NCBI GenBank assembly: GCA_958299035.1
Contig: CATQJL010000001.1
Location: 79,071,594 to 79,135,593, forward strand
Length of the DNA stretch: 64,000 nt
Direction of reading: 5' to 3'
Origin: Cylicocyclus nassatus
Lineage: Eukaryota; Nematoda; Chromadorea; Rhabditida; Strongylidae
The notes beneath the pieces were generated by a model. It was given only the letters and a program-made list of their open reading frames with translations, had not been told where the DNA came from and did no database searches. The translations under genes were made by a program, and so were the position numbers. This document shows, piece by piece, positions 1 through 10,794 of the stretch. Positions within the stretch are counted from its first letter, which is position 1. Each line of letters begins with the position of its first letter.

Positions 1-3000
1 AAGTTTTCTTTTCCCCCACAATTTCCACGAAAGAGGGTAAAAACATCGATTTCGACAGAATTTCAGCCACAGAAAATGCCTTTGCCCCCGAAAAAATGAC
101 CCAGCATAGAAGCTGTGGTCTCGCTGGTTGAGCTCCGGCAGCCTTTCTTTGTGAGTGAGCAGTTTTTGGATTGAAAAATATTGTTTTTCCCCGCAATTTC
201 CATGAAAAACGGTGAAAACCTCAAGTTCGATAGAATTTCAGCCACAGAAAATGCCTTTGCCCCCGGAAAAAAGACCCAGTGTAGAAGCTGTGGTATCGCT
301 GGTTGAGCTCCGGCAGGCTTTCTCTGTGGCTCGCCAGTTTTTGGAGCGGAAAGTTTTCTTTTTCCCCGCAATTTCCACAAAAGAGGGTAAAAACATCGAT
401 TTCGACAGAATTTCGGCCACAGAAAATGCCTTTGCCCCCGAAAAAATGACCCAGCATAGAAGCTGTGGTCTCGCTGGTTGAGCTCCGGCAGGCTTTCTCT
501 GTGGCTCTCCAGTTTTTGGAGCGAAAAGTTTTCTTTTCCCCCACAATTTCCACGAAAGAGGGTAAAAACATCGATTTCGACAGAATTTCAGCCACAGAAA
601 ATGCCTTTGCCCCCGAAAAAATGACCCAGCATAGAAGCTGTGGTCTCGCTGGTTGAGCTCCGGCAGCCTTTCTTTGTGAGTGAGCAGTTTTTGGATTGAA
701 AAATATTGTTTTTCCCCGCAATTTCCATGAAAAACGGTGAAAACCTCAAGTTCGATAGAATTTCAGCCACAGAAAATGCCTTTGCCCCCGGAAAAAAAAA
801 ACCCAGCATAGAAGCTGTGGTTTCGCTGGTTGAGCTCCGGCAGGCTTTCTCTGTGGCTCGCCAGTTTTTGGAGCGAAAAGTTTTCTTTTTCCCCGCAATT
901 TCCACAAAAGAGGGTAAAAACATCGATTTCGACAGAATTTCGGCCACAGAAAATGCCTTTGCCCCCGAAAAAATGACCCAGCATAGAAGCTGTGGTCTCG
1001 CTGGTTGAGCTCCGGCAGGCTTTCTCTGTGGCTCGCCAGTTTTTGGAGCGAAAAGTTTTCTTTTTCCCCGCAATTTCCACAAAAGAGGGTAAAAACATCG
1101 ATTTCGACAGAATTTCGGCCACAGAAAATGCCTTTGCCCCCGAAAAAATGACCCAGCATAGAAGCTGTGGTCTCGCTGGTTGAGCTCCGGCAGGCTTTCT
1201 CTGTGGCTCTCCAGTTTTTGGAGCGAAAAGTTTTCTTTTCCCCCACAATTTCCACGAAAGAGGGTAAAAACATCGATTTCGACAGAATTTCAGCCACAGA
1301 AAATGCCTTTGCCCCCGAAAAAATGACCCAGCATAGAAGCTGTGGTCTCGCTGGTTGAGCTCCGGCAGCCTTTCTTTGTGAGTGAGCAGTTTTTGGATTG
1401 AAAAATATTGTTTTTCCCCGCAATTTCCATGAAAAACGGTGAAAACCTCAAGTTCGATAGAATTTCAGCCACAGAAAATGCCTTTGCCCCCGGAAAAAAG
1501 ACCCAGTGTAGAAGCTGTGGTATCGCTGGTTGAGCTCCGGCAGGCTTTCTCTGTGGCTCGCCAGTTTTTGGAGCGGAAAGTTTTCCTTTTCCCCGCAATT
1601 TCCACAAAAGAGGGTAAAAACATCGATTTCGACAGAATTTCAGCCACAGAAAATGCCTTTGCCCCGGAAAAAAAACCCAGCATAGAAGCTGTGGTCTCGC
1701 TGGTTGAGCTCCGGCAGGCTTTCTCTGTGGCTCGCCAGTTTTTGGAGCGAAAAGTTTTCTTTTTCCCCGCAATTTCCACAAAAGAGGGTAAAAACATCGA
1801 TTTCGACAGAATTTCGGCCACAGAAAATGCCTTTGCCCCCGAAAAAATGACCCAGCATAGAAGCTGTGGTCTCGCTGGTTGAGCTCCGGCAGCCTTTCTT
1901 TGTGAGTGGGCAGTTTTTGGATTGAAAAATATTGTTTTTCCCCGCAATTTCCATGAAAAACGGTGAAAACCTTAAGTTCGATAGAATTTCAGCCACAGAA
2001 AATGCCTTTGCCCCCGGAAAAAAAAACCCAGCATAGAAGCTGTGGTTTCGCTGGTTGAGCTCCGGCAGGCTTTCTCTGTGGCTCGCCAGTTTTTGGAGCG
2101 AAAAGTTTTCTTTTTCCCCGCAATTTCCACAAAAGAGGGTAAAAACATCGATTTCGACAGAATTTCGGCCACAGAAAATGCCTTTGCCCCCGAAAAAATG
2201 ACCCAGCATAGAAGCTGTGGTCTCGCTGGTTGAGCTCCGGCAGGCTTTCTCTGTGGCTCGCCAGTTTTTGGAGCGAAAAGTTTTCTTTTTCCCCGCAATC
2301 CCACAAAAGAGGGTAAAAACATCGATTTCGACAGAATTTCGGCCACAGAAAATGCCTTTGCCCCCGAAAAAATGACCCAGCATAGAAGCTGTGGTCTCGC
2401 TGGTTGAGCTCCGGCAGCCTTTCTTTGTGAGTGAGCAGTTTTTGGATTGAAAAATATTGTTTTTCCCCGCAATTTCCATGAAAAACGGTGAAAACCTCAA
2501 GTTCGATAGAATTTCAGCCACAGAAAATGCCTTTGCCCCCGGAAAAAAGACCCAGTGTAGAAGCTGTGGTATCGCTGGTTGAGCTCCGGCAGGCTTTCTC
2601 TGTGGCTCGCCAGTTTTTGGAGCGGAAAGTTTTCCTTTTCCCCGCAATTTCCACAAAAGAGGGTAAAAACATCGATTTCGACAGAATTTCAGCCACAGAA
2701 AATGCCTTTGCCCCGGAAAAAAAACCCAGCATAGAAGCTGTGGTCTCGCTGGTTGAGCTCCGGCAGGCTTTCTCTGTGGCTCGCCAGTTTTTGGAGCGAA
2801 AAGTTTTCTTTTTCCCCGCAATTTCCACAAAAGAGGGTAAAAACATCGATTTCGACAGAATTTCGGCCACAGAAAATGCCTTTGCCCCCGAAAAAATGAC
2901 CCAGCATAGAAGCTGTGGTCTCGCTGGTTTGAGCTCCGGCAGCCTTTCTTTGTGAGTGGGCAGTTTTTGGATTGAAAAATATTGTTTTTCCCCGCAATTT

Positions 3001-5640
3001 CCATGAAAAACGGTGAAAACCTCAAGTTCGATAGAATTTCAGCCACAGAAAATGCCTTTGCCCCCGGAAAAAAAAACCCAGCATAGAAGCTGTGGTTTCG
3101 CTGGTTGAGCTCCGGCAGGCTTTCTCTGTGGCTCGCCAGTTTTTGGAGCGAAAAGTTTTCTTTTTCCCCGCAATTTCCACAAAAGAGGGTAAAAACATCG
3201 ATTTCGACAGAATTTCGGCCACAGAAAATGCCTTTGCCCCCGAAAAAATGACCCAGCATAGAAGCTGTGGTCTCGCTGGTTGAGCTCCGGCAGGCTTTCT
3301 CTGTGGCTCGCCAGTTTTTGGAGCGAAAAGTTTTCTTTTTCCCCGCAATTTCCACAAAAGAGGGTAAAAACATCGATTTCGACAGAATTTCGGCCACAGA
3401 AAATGCCTTTGCCCCCGAAAAAATGACCCAGCATAGAAGCTGTGGTCTCGCTGGTTGAGCTCCGGCAGCCTTTCTTTGTGAGTGAGCAGTTTTTGGATTG
3501 AAAAATATTGTTTTTCCCCGCAATTTCCATGAAAAACGGTGAAAACCTCAAGTTCGATAGAATTTCAGCCACAGAAAATGCCTTTGCCCCCGGAAAAAAG
3601 ACCCAGTGTAGAAGCTGTGGTATCGCTGGTTGAGCTCCGGCAGGCTTTCTCTGTGGCTCGCCAGTTTTTGGAGCGAAAAGTTTTCTTTTCCCCCACAATT
3701 TCCACGAAAGAGGGTAAAAACATCGATTTCGACAGAATTTCAGCCACAGAAAATGCCTTTGCCCCCGGAAAAAAAAACCCAGCATAGAAGCTGTGGTTTC
3801 GCTGGTTGAGCTCCGGCAGGCTTTCTCTGTGGCTCGCCAGTTTTTGGAGCGGAAAGTTTTCCTTTTCCCCGCAATTTCCACAAAAGAGGGTAAAAACATC
3901 GATTTCGACAGAATTTCAGCCACAGAAAATGCCTTTGCCCCGGAAAAAAAAACCCAGCATAGAAGCTGTGGTCTCGCTGGTTGAGCTCCGGCAGGCTTTC
4001 TCTGTGGCTCGCCAGTTTTTGGAGCGAAAAGTTTTCTTTTTCCCCGCAATTTCCACAGAAGAGGGTAAAAACATCGATTTCGACAGAATTTCGGCCACAG
4101 AAAATGCCTTTGCCCCCGAAAAAATGACCCAGCATAGAAGCTGTGGTCTCGCTGGTTGAGCTCCGGCAGCCTTTCTTTGTGAGTGAGCAGTTTTTGGATC
4201 GAAAAATATTGTTTTTCCCCGCAATTTCCATGAAAAACGGTGAAAACCTCAAGTTCGATAGAATTTCAGCCACAGAAAATGCCTTTGCCCCCGGAAAAAA
4301 GACCCAGCATAGAAGCTGTGGTCTCGCTGGTTGAGCTCCGGCAGCCTTTCTTTGTGAGTGAGCAGTTTTTGGATTGAAAAATATTGTTTTTCCCCGCAAT
4401 TTCCATGAAAAACGGTGAAAACCTCAAGTTCGATAGAATTTCAGCCACAGAAAATGCCTTTGCCCCCGGAAAAAAGACCCAATGTAGAAGCTGTGGTATC
4501 GCTGGTTGAGCTCCGGCAGGCTTTCTCTGTGGCTCGCCAGTTTTTGGAGCGAAAAGTTTTCTTTTCCCCCACAATTTCCACGAAAGAGGGTAAAAACATC
4601 GATTTCGACAGAATTTCAGCCACAGAAAATGCCTTTGCCCCCGGAAAAAAAACCCAGCATAGAAGCTGTGGTTTCGCTGGTTGAGCTCCGGCAGGCTTTC
4701 TCTGTGGCTCGCCAGTTTTTGGAGCGGAAAGTTTTCTTTTCCCCCACAATTTCCACGAAAAACGGTAAAAAAATAGATTTCGACAGAAATTTGGCCACAG
4801 AAAATGCCTTTGCTCCCGGAATGAAGACCCAGCATGGAAATTGTAGTCTCGCTGATTGAGCTCCGGAGGGCTCTCTCTGTGGCTGGCCAGTTTTTAGAAC
4901 GAAAACTTTTGTTTTCCCCACAATTTCCACGAAAAACGGTTAAAAAAATCGATTTCGACAGCAATTTGGCCACAGAAAATGCCTTTGCTCCCGGAATGAG
5001 GACCCAGCATGGAAGCTGTGGTCTCGCTGGTTGAGCTCCTGCAGGCTTTCTCTGTGGCTCGCCAGTTTTTGGAGCGGAAAGTTTTCTTTTCCCCCACAAT
5101 TTCCACGAAAAACGGTAAAAAAATCGATTTCGACAGAAATTTGGCCACAGAAAATGCCTTTGCTCCCGGAATGAAGACCCAGCATGGAAATTGTAGTCTC
5201 GCTGATTGAGCTCCGGAGGGCTCTCTCTGTGGCTGGCCAGTTTTTAGAACGAAAACTTTTGTTTTCCCCACAATTTCCACGAAAAACGGTTAAAAAAATC
5301 GATTTCGACAGCAATTTGGCCACAGAAAATGCCTTTGCTCCCGGAATGAGGACCCAGCATGGAAGCTGTGGTCTCGCTGGTTGAGCTCCTGCAGGCTTTC
5401 TCTGTGGCTCGCCAGTTTTTGGAGCGGAAAGTTTTCTTTTCCCCCACAATTTCCACGAAAAACGGTTAAAAAAATCGATTTCGACAGAAATTTGGCCACA
5501 GAAAATGCTTTTGCTCCCGGAATGAAGACCCAGCATGGAAACTGTGGTCTCGCTGATTGAGCTCCGGAGGGCTCTCTCTATGGCTGGCCAGTTTTTAGAA
5601 CGAAAAGTTTTGTTTTCCCCCACAATCTTCATACAAATCA
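1..5640. repeat. ~175 bp satellite array with higher-order structure
   Basis: About 32 tandem monomers of roughly 175 bp; the window begins inside the array. Monomers share the core blocks ATCGATTTCGACAGAATTT, GCCACAGAAAATGCC, AGCTGTGGT and GGTTGAGCTCC. Several subtypes exist. One reads GGATTGAAAAATATTG before the core; others carry CACAAAAGAGGG, CACGAAAGAGGG or CACGAAAAACGG. The first subtype recurs about every 525 bp (3 monomers) or 700 bp (4 monomers). A rarer variant (CCCAGTGTAGAAGC and close forms) recurs about every 1050 bp (6 monomers) at roughly 1.5, 2.55 and 3.6 kb. From about 4.73 kb a different two-monomer, ~350 bp block takes over. This is a higher-order satellite shaped by unequal exchange. 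Its base composition is richer in GC than the rest of the window. Function is unknown; it could be heterochromatic or subtelomeric. The ORFs inside it are by-products of repetition. Confidence 0.97.
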
Positions 5641-5860
5641 CTGAAAAGCTCGATTTCCACGAAATTTATGCGACATTGCCCACGGCCTTCAACCACCTCA
5701 ACTTTTGCTTTCAAACCCTGGGACCCGCTGTCGGCTTTTCCCCTGTTCGATTTTCAACGGCCAATCATCTTTGGAGTCCTTTATTTTGCCCTTGCTCCCG
5801 AAGTGAAGACCCAGCATGCGTTTGCATTGGTCAGTCTTCTAGGGAAGCGATTATGTTGAT
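5641..5860. repeat. Diverged edge monomer of the satellite
   Basis: The array does not stop cleanly. After the last good monomer, the sequence keeps monomer landmarks: a CTCGATTTCCACGAAATTT version of the core, then, after about 100 bp of unrelated sequence, a TTGCTCCCGAAGTGAAGACC block matching the monomer block around TTGCTCCCGGAATGAAGACC. This is what an ageing array edge that has taken an insertion looks like. Between 5861 and about 6040 I see nothing else recognisable. Confidence 0.7.
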
Positions 5861-6039
5861 TTTAACCAAGCAACAGAAACAGCAAGCTGAATCAAATAAC
5901 TAAATTCTGGTGGTGGCATTTGGAAGAAAAGATCAGATATTTTTGCGTCTACCCGCGAAGCTTGATTTTTTATTTATTTCTTCCTAGAGAGGCGATTTGA
6001 ACACCGTTTATAGTTAGATGCAGTCCCAATTAAGCAAAT

Positions 6040-6088
6040 GCTAATGTATCTGCCCCGACCCGCTTACAGCGGCCCGTAGGGCCGCTAG
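6040..6088 (+). mobile_element. Helitron-like 3' terminus
   Basis: A perfect 8 bp hairpin, AGCGGCCC-GTA-GGGCCGCT, at 6068-6086 runs directly into CTAG followed by T. Helitrons end in CTRR, inserted before a T, with a short GC-rich hairpin just upstream. Here the hairpin touches the CTAG, which is closer than the usual ~10 bp, so this is a probable rather than certain call. The 5' TC end was not located and no Rep/helicase sequence is present, so this would be a non-autonomous copy or a remnant. Confidence 0.45.
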
Positions 6089-6404
6089 TATAGATAATAA
6101 AGATTCCAGTCATAAATGTTATGTTCATAAAAGTAGGACAATCAGGGTGGGATTCAAGTCAGGAAAGTGCACCTCCTAAACTTGACACGTCCTCGTATTT
6201 TGTTGGTGGACCGCTTGAACATGCGAGCGCCTCAGGTCCAACTCGATCCAGGCTCTTCTACGCCAAGAAATTTACCCTCAAAGAAGTTCGCAAAGTGCGT
6301 TTTTCCCGCACGACCAACGCTCCCGGTCTTCCTTTATGACTTTCAACACGTTCATCCACTTGACGCCCACCGCCATGGTGTTCCTGCCACTGTGGCGAAG
6401 GTTA

Positions 6405-7652
6405 GGCTGGGTTCATACTGATTCCCATGTTTTGGAACTGTTCCCGCACAGTTCTCGCACTGTGCTGGAATTGTACGGGGACAGTTCCAGAACTGTGCTG
6501 CATGCGCTGCAGCCGCCCCGCACCGATATGAACGGCGGGAGTTGGAGAATTTTGACCGTTCTCAACGGTTTTTCTTTCGAATTTCTCTCATTTTGGCCTT
6601 ATTCCTCCACCCCGCTTCCATTTTTGATCAGCCAACTTCGAAATTCGAAGCGGGGTAGAAAAATGAGCGCATTTTTGCTCTGGGTATGCGACAAAATGAG
6701 CGTTCATATGTTCGTCCATTCTCTCTTAATTTTGGTTTTGATTTTTGCCCGTGATTTTTGCTCAAGACAACTTCATTTTTTCCAGGAAGCGGCTGCTAGT
6801 TTCCATAGCCATCTGCCACGAATTAGGGATTAGGAGCAATTCTGAAATTGCATGAATTGGGACTTGTCTCTTGTCTCCATTTTTGTTTAGGCCTACTTCA
6901 TGTGTTCTAGAGACTTGTCTATGCCAATTTCAATACAGATGCGAGACTAGGCAGCGCCTTGCTGGAACAAATGAAGTAGATCTGAACCAAATTAGCGATG
7001 AGAGAATGGACGAGCGCACAAAGGCTCATCTTCTCGAATACGTGGAGCAGAACTGCGTTCAATCCTCAACCCCGCCTGAAATTCACAGCTTTTCTCATCG
7101 CCAGGAGAAGCGGGGTAGAAGAAAGAACGAAGAAGCAACGATATGGAAAAACGAAAGAGGCTGAGAACGCCCCATTGAAAGCAAGAGAAAGATCCCAATT
7201 CATGCAACTTCAGAATTGCTCTTACTCCCTAATTCGTGGCGGATGGCTATGGAAACTAGCAGCCGCTTCTTGGAAAAAATGAAGTTGTCTTGAGCAAAAA
7301 TCACGAGCAAGAATCAAAACCAAAATCAAGAGAGAATGGACGAGCACAAAAACACTCACTTTGTCTGCATACGCAGAGCAGAAATGCGCCCATTCTTCTA
7401 CCCCGCTTCGAGTTTCGAAATTCGGCTGATCAAAAATGGAAGCGGGGTGGAGGAATAAGGCCAAAATGAGAGAAATTCGAAAGAAAGACCGTTGAGAACG
7501 GTCAAAATTCTCCAACTCCCGCCGTTCATATCGGTGCGGGGCGGCTGCAGCGCATGCAGCACAGTTCTGGAACTGTTCCCGCACAGTTCCAGCACAGTGC
7601 GAGAACTGTGCGGGAACAGTTCCAGAACATGGGAATCAGTAGGAACCCAGCC
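6405..7652. mobile_element. Fold-back element with ~450 bp inverted arms
   Basis: The left arm (about 6405-6865) and right arm (about 7190-7652) are near-perfect inverted copies. Both begin with GGCTGGGTTC and include ACTGATTCCCATGTT and a cluster of ACAGTTC half-palindromes, and both end near the CCCAATTCATGCAA block. The arms encode the same chance peptide on opposite strands (around residues RILTVLNG). The ~325 bp spacer contains a third, more diverged copy of part of the right arm (AGAGAATGGACGAGCGCA and the CCCCGC...GCGGGG pair at about 6998-7130). No transposase is present. Fold-back or MITE-like non-autonomous transposon; superfamily not recognised and no convincing target duplication seen. 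Confidence 0.85.
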
Positions 7653-8892
7653 TTAGGTTGAAAGGGCACAACGCCTCCGCAGCTTTGCAGAGCTTTCAAA
7701 AAACGAGGTTTTCGTGCGTTTCAAGTGAGTTTGGACCAGCATTGAGTAAGACAGAAGCGAAAAAGCTTGTAACAAGCAAAAATCTCGACAACCAAATTCT
7801 GGTGAGGTTTTGCTTTTGAGTGCAAAAAGAAATAGTTTACTCAAATTTGAAACAAAGTTGACGTATTCGAAAACGACCATCCCACTAGCTTGGCAACATT
7901 TGGAAACCTCAGAATTCGCTGAAGATTGGCCTATAAAGTTCTTGATTCTATTTACGAAAACGATGCTCTTATGCTTCTAAGATTTATTTATCACACTTGT
8001 TGTACGTATACGATGGTAGGCCAAAACATCATGTGCTTATTTTCCTTGTTGCCTATCTGTCACAGTTAACGAATTTAGTGTTATCGCTAACATCACCTCG
8101 CCAACGCCTTCACTTCTCCCTGACCCCTCAATACGACTCCTCCCCCAAGGTGTAACATGCCACATGCCACACCCCACATTTGACACTGGCTGTCACTCAA
8201 AAGTGCCCATTGTCCACCTTGCGCATTAAGGCTCGCTTTTCTGATGCCGCTTGTCAATCACAATTAGCTCAGATTTATTGCAAATAGATTGCAGTTTCCC
8301 CCATCTATCCCTGGCGATTGTCTGAGTTATTATTGGAGTCGCGTGAAACTGTATCAAGCTTTGTGTATTTCGTAAGTTTACATTTAAGAAATGCAAATCA
8401 GGCATCACGGGAATCTCACCTATCTATAAGTCTCATTGAAGTCCAAATTGCATAAAGGCGAGAAAGATGACGCACTGTCTGAGCAATGATGAAAATTATG
8501 GACCAGAAAAGTAATGATTGTTCTACTTCTACTCAAACCACGGTATCTTAAAATAGGGATTTACATTTAGCACTAATCATTTTGAAAATTTTGTTCAAAG
8601 CGTGCGCAAATAAGACACCTTTTAGGTAGGAGATAATCTAACAAATGTGCATGTGGGACCCTTTTCATGGTAAGTTCTTATAAGGAAGCTGGAGACTTTC
8701 ATAAAAAGCTGTTTGTTGAACTCATGCCCTTTGGCCTCAATTCGTTTTCAAAATATTAATGAGTTTCAATATTAATCAAAAGAGTGCACTTATAAAGTGT
8801 ATTGTTAAAGTTGTTGTCGGTCGTAACAAGATCGCTGCTTTCAGTGAGAAGATACATGCCTCTATGTACCTGTAAAAGCTTCACCTCCGTGT
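7653..8892. other. No recognisable feature
   Basis: About 1.2 kb of AT-rich sequence. Only short ORFs without recognisable domains occur. I see no repeats shared with the rest of the window. Confidence 0.6.
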
Positions 8893-8938
8893 TACGATTT
8901 TGAGCACCTCAATGTTTTTTGAGGTGCTCAAAATCGTA
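8893..8938. repeat. Perfect 20 bp hairpin with 6 nt loop
   Basis: The stem 8893-8912 (containing CGATTTTGAGCACCTCAA) is exactly complementary to 8919-8938, with loop TGTTTT. A 20 bp perfect stem is not expected by chance in an otherwise unstructured stretch. It could be a recent small palindromic insertion, or a short-hairpin RNA source if transcribed. It is shorter and more perfect than a typical miRNA precursor. Confidence 0.9.
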
Positions 8939-10260
8939 TCAATTTTGAGCGTCAATCGTGTGAATCCGACTATGTAAGTAGAAGTTCTAAGTGTTGGACG
9001 TAATTTGTCACAGTTCGGCAGTTTTTCGGAGATGAACACACTAAGAAAAGAATGTCTAGAACCAGATCTGTGCTTGCCATGAAGAACGCAGACAAAATGA
9101 CTCTCATAGGTGTTCCATTATTCGATTAAAAGGGATATTAATGAAATGGTTGAAGAAAAGATTTTTCAGGAGTAATGATAAGCAGAAAAGGTGATTATAG
9201 TGATAAGGGGCAGTCTAATTTTGATTAATTGTACGAAAAACTCGCTTATAGGTGATTAAGTACAATTACACTTTGTAAAAAAGAGTGCTCAGTTATACTT
9301 TGTAAAAAAGAGTGCTCAGCAACAAGCGTGAACGCATTTGCAAGCGATATTCGCCTGTAGAAATTCACCAAGTGTCTGGTATTCAAGCACTGTCTCAAGG
9401 AAGGCATATGTTTGATATACTTTTCATGGAATAGAAGTTGTTCTTTGCAGAGTCCGACCTTGTGCTTCTACAAACACTTTTCTATTTTTACCTTCGTCTT
9501 TCAGAAATTGTAGGGTTTTCCTGGAAGTGTATGGTTTGTTCTGCTGTTTTTGTGTCTAAAAGACCCTAGCGGCATCTTCTGTTTAAATTTGCATGGGCAA
9601 AACACTGTTTTGCAGAAGGCACGTATTAGAATGTGAAAGAGTTGTAAAGCCTACCTCAAAGCAATTGTACCTCAGGAGATTTGAGTTAATGATATTGTTC
9701 TACACTGGCCGAATGCCACTAGTAGTTGAACTTGGTTGACCAGCAAAAGATTTCGAAAAATTAAAGGGAAGTTATTTTTTTACTGCTTACCTGAAATTGT
9801 ACCGACGTTGATAAGAAAGAAAGCATACAGTGATTGTACACTGCTGTAACAATTCTGTTCCTTTCAATGTTTTGGATGCAAAAAATACTAGAGTCATGAC
9901 TGACTTCAGGTACAACAATTTAATTCAATATTTTCTTCACCTTCCCGCTTGGCATTAATTCAAAGAGGCAAAAAGTCTTCGCATTCAAACCTTATCAGAC
10001 TGAAGATATCAATTAATTAATGCGCCTTGGCAGTAGTCATGGCCCCATTTGAGCGCATACACTACAGTTCTATGACTTTATTGTAGTCGCGCGTTCAAAT
10101 TTTTGTTTCAAATTATTCCCGTAACTTCTCTTTCAAAAGCTCTTCGCAGATATCAAAAAGATTTTGAATCAGTGTGTACAAAATAGTATACACTTATTGT
10201 ATCGAAACGTCATGGACCAAGTATCTCCTTCCCTTGTCAGTGTGGCGAATGGTTTCGGTG
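8939..10260. other. Intergenic, with a 27 bp tandem duplication
   Basis: No gene recognised. At 9270-9319 a 27 bp unit (ACTTTGTAAAAAAGAGTGCT plus 7 bp) is present almost twice in tandem. The rest is AT-rich, featureless sequence. Confidence 0.7.
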
Positions 10261-10265
10261 CGAGT

Positions 10266-10338
10266 GCTCTCCGTGGCCTGGTGGTTTAGAAGTAGGCAAT
10301 TTGCGCCGAGCAACGGAAGTGTCGAATCTCGACTTAGT
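10266..10338 (+). pseudogene. tRNA-like relic (A-box and B-box)
   Basis: TGGCCTGGTGG at 10274-10284 matches a tRNA A-box, and GTGTCGAATCTC at 10319-10330 matches a degraded B-box (GGTTCGAATCC). The spacing is correct for a tRNA without a long variable arm. I could not fold a full acceptor stem, so this is a tRNA pseudogene or the head of a tRNA-derived SINE. Isotype not assigned. Confidence 0.3.
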
Positions 10339-10794
10339 TAAAGCGATGAAGCATATGACGACACCTTGATAGCTATAGTGTCTCCGCAGAAACCAGAAGC
10401 CAGAAAATTTACAGTGTTGTACCATGCTTGCTCTGTCCAGCTGTCATCAAGACTCTTCTAGAAGTTCAAAATGAAAGGTGTGAGAGATTGCCAAACTTGG
10501 ACAAATTTCATTTTGTTCCAAATTTCTGATCTCACTAACTACAAAAGCAAATATCTCAAAGCATGACTTCTGAACAGAGGAAGCAAAACTGACTGCTCGT
10601 ATATTTTTTGAAGTTAAACCCATCTTTATCCCATTTATTTTTTTGTGATAGATTGGAAAAACGGAAGGACTTTTGGAACGACCTAATGTTCAAGATATGT
10701 CACAGTAAACAGATATATTGCACTTTTAAATGAATTTGTACAAGCTCAGAAGAGCCTGAGGATTACAAGGAGAAAGCCTATATGAAATCAGTTC

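Noticed and set aside
1640..3523. 627-codon ORF on the minus strand
   Set aside because: It lies wholly in the satellite and changes monomer frame every 175 bp; the peptide is three frame-translations of the same monomer repeated. Not a gene.
1..5640. Regularly repeated units that might suggest a CRISPR array
   Set aside because: Units are 175 bp and fully repetitive with no variable spacers; no cas genes; the DNA is eukaryotic.
1..5640. CENP-B box-like TTTCGACAGAATTTCGG in the monomer
   Set aside because: It lacks the CGGG half of NTTCGNNNNANNCGGGN, so no centromere function can be inferred.
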